From assembly GCA_903813345.2 (NCBI GenBank), contig CAIIXF020000004.1, positions 25,423,985 through 25,487,984 on the forward strand: a stretch of DNA of 64,000 nucleotides, written 5' to 3'. This DNA is from Owenia fusiformis (lineage: Eukaryota > Annelida > Polychaeta > Sabellida > Oweniidae). Below, one piece after another: positions 42,801 through 51,800 of the stretch (the stretch's first letter is position 1; every line of letters starts with the position of its first letter). Under the pieces are notes generated by a model, which had not been told where the DNA came from, did no database searches, and was given only the letters and a program-made list of their open reading frames with translations. The position numbers were made by a program, and so were the translations under genes.

Positions 42801-45800
42801 TATATGTCACATTGGGTTACCATAGTAACCATGAAATGAGCCAATCAAATAGTCAAAGTTTTATATTTGTGATACTCAATAATGTTTGGAGTAGATCTGT
42901 ACCAAGTTTCAAGAAGATTGGTCCAGTAGTATTGAAATGACAACGTCTTCTGGATCACCCTGTTTTTAAGAACATTGATGTACCTTTTGTAAGTGAACTG
43001 ATTACAGTTCTAAAAATTTGAAAAAGTGCCATATAGAAAGGACGAAAAATTGTTACAGAACACATCAAGAGAAAGAAGAGAGTATACTAATCAGAAGGAA
43101 AACTAACCCCATCTATCCAAAACCATAATCCAAAGTGAAAAGAAACAATATGCAATACCCCAAATCTGCACTATTTGAGCATCATTATCACATCATTATC
43201 CAGGTCCAAGGGACATTTCACTGTCACTGAAGTCATTATGAAAAGTAGTTTGTCCAAGTAGTTTAGTTTAGTCACTTAGCTTGTATTTTTGCTAAGCAAC
43301 AAAGTACACTCTACTATACCTTAAACACCTAGAAATGCATAAGACACTCTGTTTGTCTAATTGTTTTGTTTAGTTTATTTTTAATACTTTATTCAGTTTG
43401 ATTACTCTACCCCTGCTGAAAACCTTTTCAAATCAATAAATGTACCCCATTTAAACAAAAGTTTCATTTTAATGGATAACTGTACCCCATTTTAACAGTC
43501 TCATTAAATTAAATTACTGTACTTCAATTTGCGAGTAATCAGAGTTTGAGAAATGATTTTGATCACAAAACTCCAAATATTTATTTCAAGGTTATGAGTG
43601 TGAAGCGATGGAGCAATCCAAAGAATTCTTCAAGACACTGAACATTCCCTACATCCTCATGGAGTGGCCAGGACGCTGGATGGGCAACGACTTCAAGATA
43701 GTACTAGAGAAGTGTAGTATCCCAAACATGATTCATTATTTAACTGAGATGGGATATAAGCCATATAGGTATAGACATCTTCTTGTTGAAAATTCTTGAT
43801 TGGTAACTTTCAATAATTTAAAGCTTTCCTGACATCTATTGGTGAATCAAAGAAATCATTTATTATTTGAAAGCAGTTATGTTTGTACTTAGAAAAAAGT
43901 TTTTGAAGATTAAGCCATTCAGGAAACATTTAAGGTTGAGAGCTAAAATGTCAAACAGTTTTGTGATGCAATAATTAATTAATAATTTAAATGATTGTTT
44001 TTACAGGGTGACAACAAATGAGAACTTGGATATTGACAAATGGAAGATGTGGTCACCTCCTAACTATAGTTCTGATGTGGATGTGTATTGGAAACTACAG
44101 AAATGATGCTTTGATTTAAATCAATATTGAATTGGGTGCCAAGGACTCGTTATAGAGAATAAAAAATTGAACATTAACACATGGTTTTTCAAAATTGTTT
44201 TTGTGCATGTTCAGATTTTAAATTTCAAATATGTACACATTATCTCAGAACAATCAATTTGTAGCTTATTTGTCTTCAGTATATTCAACATTTTGAATTT
44301 TAAATGGTTTCTCTAAAAATTGTGTTGCATTGACTATATAACACAGCAGGCTTTCCAATATCTAAGCGGTTTCTTATTTTACAAAATATATGTTTGTTGT
44401 GCCACAGGTTATTCAAGTGAAAAATCCATAGTGCATCCTCGATTCCAAATCGCAAATTGCCCCAGAAATGGATGTTCATATATAAAACAACACAACATGT
44501 CAAAGATTGTAACTTGCATTCTTCTCCCACAAGTACCAGGCTCATAATGTAGCCATATTTGTCTGCCTGGTGGTGGAACCTCCATGTAAATCTTCTGACA
44601 CATGATTTGTCCTAGAGCCACATCTTGGACACCCCCTGGGCCTTCTGCATGTATCATTTTGTCCAGCCCCTCTTCTCCCCAGAAGTTAGACCCAGAGCTA
44701 AGACAATCATGTGGACATTCCCTCAGTAGTTCTGTACAATCATCACAGCCATCTTCAGTGTTATTGTACAATAGTTGAGGGAGAGTGTACACATTAAGCC
44801 ATTCTTGGGCTGGTGTTTCTGTTGTTTTGTCGGTGGAGTTCACAAATGGAGGTGCGAGTTCAAAGGAGCATATACATCTGGAAGTGAATATTCATTAGAT
44901 AATTGCTATTTATATCTAGTTTCTTACTTAAGAAAAATCAAATTTTCACCTTATTAGTCAAGGCTATATGATTATTATCAAAGAATAAAAGGGATGAAAC
45001 AAACAATGTTTGCCGATATTTCATTACATGTTACTTGTGGTTTAAGGGTTGTCTTGAAGATAAGATGAAGTAAATCATGTTAAAGATGTAATATAAAATA
45101 ATGGGTCAATACTTCTCATTCATCGTAAACTTCGAAAATAAAACAATATTCTGATAAAAAAGACTGTAAAATAAATAAAAGAGTCTGTTTATCACCACAA
45201 AATAGTTTGTTCCAACCTGTTCCCTTATCAATCTTCCCACTTTTCCCTTTCCACAGAATGCAGACAGATTTCATCATTGCCCACATATATGCAGAATCGT
45301 ATATAATTTCAGTACCTCAATCCTGGTATGAATTGACCCAAATGCCGAAATATTATTTCAGTTTACTTTTTTGTTGTTGTTTTATTTGGGTTATAATAGT
45401 ACTTTTCTGTCTGAATGAATAAATGATAAAATATTTTGTCATATTTTTCATGTTTAACTTGCGCAAACATGGTCTTATTGCTTCACATAATTCTCTAGTT
45501 TCAGTTGCAGAATTCATCATTTTAACTTACAAGAAAATGAGAGAACAGAATTTGGTATTCACATTATTTAAAAATTAACAATTTAAAATTCGGTTGTAAA
45601 ATAATGAAAAAAACTACATAGTGCCCCTTTAACTTTTCTATTACTTCAGAACTACTTGACTTTGAATGTTAAATGTAATGCTGTCATGAGACCATACTTA
45701 ATATAATTGAGCTAATCTTGAATTCTACTCGTAATATCTAGTATTTGTTGTTTTTAGAAGGAAAAGATGAACTTTTAGTACTATATGCTTCATTTCTAGC

Positions 45801-48800
45801 CTATGTAGATATACCCAATGGATGAAACGTTTTCAAATACTGCTTTAGGGCCTTTATTTTGTACTTAGTAAATGGTAATGAGGTTGGTTGCTGTTCTTAT
45901 CAGTATTTGATTTTTTTCAAGTTGCCCTTCCTGCAATTTCTATGAGTTTTGTGTTTCTGGATTACATGCTTCATATGTAGCCCTTCATGTTTTGTCATTT
46001 ACTTAATGATTATGTATATATGAACTTACGCTCTGGGGGTTGTTTCACGGGTTGTTGTTGGGATTTTTGTAGTCATAACATTAGTATATGTCGGACCTTG
46101 AGTTATTTCTGTGGTGACCCTAGTCGCAGACTGGGGAGTTGTTCTTTTGATTGGTAGTTCAAAATCAAGCATATATATATCATAGCCAAAAGATGTTTTC
46201 AGTCTAAGATCATACTGGTGTCCATTGTTTGCAGGGGCACATACTCTTAAGTCACACACCACAACTGGCGAATTTTCTGGGTTATGGTAGTTGATCACAT
46301 TCGCACCCCGTTCACAGGCGACCATCATACATTGCCTCAAGTCTAATACTGTTGCGTTTCTTTCATGTGGTAGCATCACACAGTCTGACATCTGACAGTG
46401 CTTGCGGATTCTTTTTAATGTATAGATGGTGTGCTTGCAGATCGGCGTTCCCGGATATGGAAGCACGAAAAGTTTATTTGTTTGCTCTCTGCTAAAACAC
46501 ACATCCTGGTCATTTGCATTCGCCCATCCCAAACCTTCATGATTGCTTTTGCAGCGGTAACTTTTGACTGTATTAGTTACATTCGGTGTAATTGTCTCAA
46601 GGAAATTATTTGAACCTGACTGACAAAGAAGTTCCTCTAGATGTTGGCTTGGGAATGAGAAAAAACCAGTCATGGGACACAGAATAAAAAAGTCTGCTGG
46701 TACTGGGATGGATGGTGTTAGTACGTCACAATGTTCTGTATGTCTAAGACCATAAACATCATACCTTGGTTGGTCCGAAACATTATTAAACATGAACTCA
46801 TAATCATTAATGGTTGAATTCCATCGACAATGCTTTGTCTCGCATTGATCATTGTCAAAGTAGTCAAACACATTGGCTTTATCGGAACATGCCGCCGCCA
46901 TGCAATCTGTCAGGGTAATATTGGTATGTAGTCTAATAGGTATGCAGGTTGATTTCAGATTTTCTGTCTCACTCCAGGTTCTTCGCATGTATATGGAGTT
47001 GGCGCAGTTGGGTGTGGAAGGATGAGGTTTTGCGTATACAAGTCCCCATATTCCCCTGTGTTGCCATTTGTAGTCCCAGTCAGTGTTGGCCTCATTTGAT
47101 TCACATCTGTTTTAAAAGAGCACAAAATTGTCATACAGTAAATCTTGTAATGACTTCAGTATAAATGAAAAGTCCCTTGATGCTACGGTCTTGGATTATG
47201 ATAATGGTACTTGAACAGTGGGGGAGAGGGGTATTAGACATTGTTTTTTTCATGTAAGATTATGGTTTGAAATTGGTGGCATTTGTTTTCCTTATGACTG
47301 GTATACTCTAAGTTGTTTTATTTTTCTTTCCTGTTGTCTGTCACAATTATTGATCTTTTTCCTTTAGTACTTGTGCCTACATATTTGTCTTATTAAAACA
47401 CCACTGGGAGCAGCCAAAGAGTTTTCTGCTGTTCACATTTCAAGGTTTCTTGATATGTTAGTCAACAGGAGATAACAAAATTGTTCAAGAGAAATTGTTC
47501 ACATTGAGAGGTGTTCCGATATACAGGTATTATTGTATTTCAAAATCCAGTGGGAAAGGGTAAAATGAGTGAGAAAAGAAAATGGGTATCTAACTTGAAA
47601 GTGCCCAGAGAAAGCCACAACCACCCATGACTGGATAGACACTTTGAATCATTTACTAAGTAAAATTTTCCTTTTTAGGGATTCTTTATTACGACTTATT
47701 TCCACTAGATCTTTAATTCAAATACTACTGTAAGTTGCTCTAATTTGGCGGCCTTTTTTATTTGGCGGATTGATGACCACCCCCTAACTAAGTCTTCACG
47801 AATGTTTTGACTAAATCCCCGGGGATTCCTTCGCAAGACAAAAACATTTGAAAATTCCCCACTAAAATGTCAATATTGAATAATTTTTGCTGGCTATTCT
47901 TTTGAAACATGGGAGCATTATTTGCATCTTTGTATGAACCCTCTTATATCTACATTTTACAGATAGGTATATCCGCCAAATTAAATAGCAACCAAAATTT
48001 CAAAATTTGCCCAATCCAACCTAATCCGCCAAATTAAAGCAACTTACAGTATATTATTTATGATAGAAATATACAATGTGCAAACGAAATTACTTAGTAA
48101 TCATCATTTTGTGAATTGTGAACTGTGAATTGTAAAATGCTTTTGTAAAGAAAGGTGCAACAAATGAATAAATGTTGTAATAAAATGAGTCTTAGTAAAT
48201 AAAAATACTATTTACTTGTATATAAAGCATTGTTTCCCTCGCCTAAAGTGCACTACGTTGCCACCAAGTTCACAGGCTTTAGAAAAACAAGGCTCATGAG
48301 AATTGACTGCCCAATGTCCATGTAGCTTTAAAAGTAACGGACATGTTGGGTGATAGTAGTGGCGCCTTACCAGCAAATAATCACCAAAATAACAATCACC
48401 TAGAATGTTCAAGAAAAAAGCTTAATTGGGTGTTTACCATATTTTACCTTATGGATATTATATTAAATCGAACCTTTTGCTAGTTCCAACAAGAAGGGAA
48501 ATGTATATCGGCAAAAATGAGCCAAAACTGAAATATAATAGATCAAATAAGATGATGTTAAAACATAATATATACTTTCATTAGTACATGATTGTACATT
48601 ATTGTAGGAAATGCACAAAAATACAATTAAAACAAATGAAATAACACAGTGATTTCAGTACATAAATTATAGAAAACTAGAAATTCATAGAACCCTTAAG
48701 CTTGTAATATACCTGGAAATAATCAATTTACGTACAAGTATATTAAATGATTTTACTGACCTCTGCATGATGACCATGAGACTGATGGTGTAATCTCGAC

Positions 48801-51800
48801 AGCACATATGAACAATATGAACAGTAAAAAGGAGCCCATTTTAAAGCCAGCTGTATTGTTCGGCAATGTTTTGCAGTTGTTGACTTGCATGTTTTGTTAT
48901 CACACAGAGATGTCTTAGAGAATCTTATCATGTCATAAGAGCCATTGAGGTTAAAAGAAACATGGGGAGTGTAATGGAGGTCACTAAATTTCGTCTACAT
49001 TACGTTTTGTGTTTCTGGGGGCTTATATGTGTAAGGTGTAAGAGCCTCCCCTGCGTTTTACATCTAAATAATGTTTGCCACAAATTTTATCACAATTTAA
49101 TTGTAATTGGTAGTTTGCCAGCTAAAAGAGTTATGACCCGAGATCAAACCCGTTAAATAACGACACTTATATTCTATAGGTAATAATCATTGCACAGTTA
49201 CTGTATTCTCTCTAATAAACACCAAGTGCATCTCCAAAATTCTCAAGTAGGAGTTGTCTCAAATACAAAATCCCCAGGGAGTTTTGAAAGGTAAATATGT
49301 GGGTGATAATAGGGTATTTCATGAATTCCCTCCTTAAAACTGCATTACGACTAAATAACAGAATGCCATACCTTGATGTTTTCCTCATGCATTTATCAAT
49401 CAACTGAATATGTTTTAGTAGGTTAATTGACATATATGCATCAATATGAACGCATTGGAGTGTCATGTGGCATAATGGAGCCAATCACAGTACACTTGTA
49501 TGGGTCAAGTCACGTGAATAGACCAATCAAAATGCATTGGGATGAGTCATGTGGCATAATGTAAACAATCACAATACACTTGTATGGGTCAAGTCACGTG
49601 AATAGACCAATCAAAATGCATTAGGATGAGTAATGTGGCATAATGTAAACAATCACAGTACACTTGTATGGGTCATGTGAAATGAATAGACCAATCAAAA
49701 TGCATTGGGATGAGTAATGTGGCATAATGTAGCCAATCACAACACACTTAAATGTGTCATGTGACATGATTTAACCAATCAAAATACATCTTATGTTACA
49801 GGTTGCTAATGCACAGTTAGAAGCATTGAGACTTGAGAACAGACACTTAATGCAGACTATGATGAGACAAAAAGACAAGAATCTTGACATGGCTGAAGCT
49901 GAGGACCATTTGAGACAACTTCAGAACTCTTATACACTTTCACTGGCCAAACTTCAGGTGAATACTGGGTCTGGACCTGGATCCCCTTGAGTGACATATA
50001 AAATTATCACAGAGAACTTATTAACTCCACAATGCCGCTTCATTTAAAGATTTCCTCTTGGAATTGGAGCTTATATATTTTGCCAAAGAAACGATGTAAT
50101 CATAAATGCAGAAAACCAGAAAAAGAATCGTTTCCTACTGACTGTTATTTAATATTTTCTTGGCTGCTTATGTGGTTTTCAACTCAGATGTATTAACTAT
50201 AATGAATAAATCTTAAGATTGTTGTCCAAAGCCTCATGGAAATATCACTCAGATTAGCAATAAATGAGACATGAGAAGGTGAATTATTTGTGAAAAAATT
50301 CCTTTGAGATTGTGGCGATGTCAAACATATGCCAATTAAGCTACACCAGGTGTTGTAAGAATTTTATTTCTTTTAGGAAGAGAACAAGGTACTCAGAGAC
50401 GATGTGGACAAGTTAAAAGACCAACTAAAAGTATGTGATGACACTTATAGGGCAAGTCTGGGATCAACCAGATACACTACTGAGCAAGCAATAGAAGATA
50501 TAAGACAGACGGAACAAAGGTATTTGGAGGTTTACTAGAGAGGGGGAATGATCACATTGACATGTTAGAGACACATTGACATGTTAGAGACACATTGAAA
50601 AGTCATTGAGATGATCAAGAGAATGGAAATCTCGTGAAATGGTTTGTCAGATCTGTAGTAGCATTCTTGTTAAACCCGTAATATTTTGTTGATGTTGACT
50701 GATTACATCCATAAAAACGCAACAACATTCTTTTTGGCTCACACAGTGAGCCTATGGGATCGACCAGGCGTCCGTCCGTCCATTGGTCCGTCCGTCCGTC
50801 CGTCCATTGGTCCGTCCGTCCGTTGGTCCGTCCGTCAGTCCGTCCATCCGTCCGTCCATTGGTCCGTCTGTCAACATTGGCCGCACAAATTAAAACTGCT
50901 ATTCGGATTGAGTCATATCCACATTCATTTTATGCATATCCATAATGCCTATTTGACCTATCATCGCCATTTCCCAAGTTCACCCGGTTTCCGAGAAATT
51001 GCGGATTTTGACGTCAAAAAGTCAAATTTTCTGTAAATACTAGACACTTTGTTGAAGTAGAACTTTCAAATAACTTTTAGTAGTTGGTGTATATGCAACT
51101 TATGTCCTCTGAAGATTTCAAAGCTCTTGGAATTCGATTTTTGGTGTTTACTCGATAAAATTTGAAAAAAAGTAGGACTTTAAAGTCAATGGCAGGTTTT
51201 GTGATTGACAAGATTCTTAAAGTTTGCCTTATACTCGATCATTTCCTGCAATATACATCATTAATAGATTTAAGCATTCCCTACATATTTCTCATTATAT
51301 GTCAGCATCAAATTTTTACAGTTTTTGAGATATTTGACGTCGAAAAACAGTAAAAATAAGTTATTTTTCAACTTGCTTCAATTTGACCAAATCTTTTTTT
51401 GAAAATCATCTACAAGTTGCCAGGAGTTCAAATCTGACATTAGTTTTAGGATTTGACCTTTACTTGACCTTCAGTGACCTTCGAAAGGTCAAAAAAGTTG
51501 ATTTTTCAAATTGATTTTTGGATGTAAATTTTGGTCAGCTTAATCACAAAAGACCTTACTGAGCTCTGAATAAGTAAAATTTTCAAGGTCAAAGGTCATC
51601 AAACTAGGTCACACAACTATGCTATCTAAGTTTCTCAAAGTTCGAGACTACAAATCCAAATCAATATTTTTGTTTGAAAGTCAGGATATAAATTCCTCTG
51701 AAGGTTCCAACCTGTGTGAGCACAGGACCGTGGGTCCTTCATTTAATATAATGAAACATGGTGAACAGGCGGCACCTACAGTTTATGTGTTTACAGTTCA

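Noticed and set aside
50686-51036. ORF with VRPSVRPSVH repeats
   Set aside because: Product of GTCCGTCC simple repeats at the start of a dispersed non-coding element.
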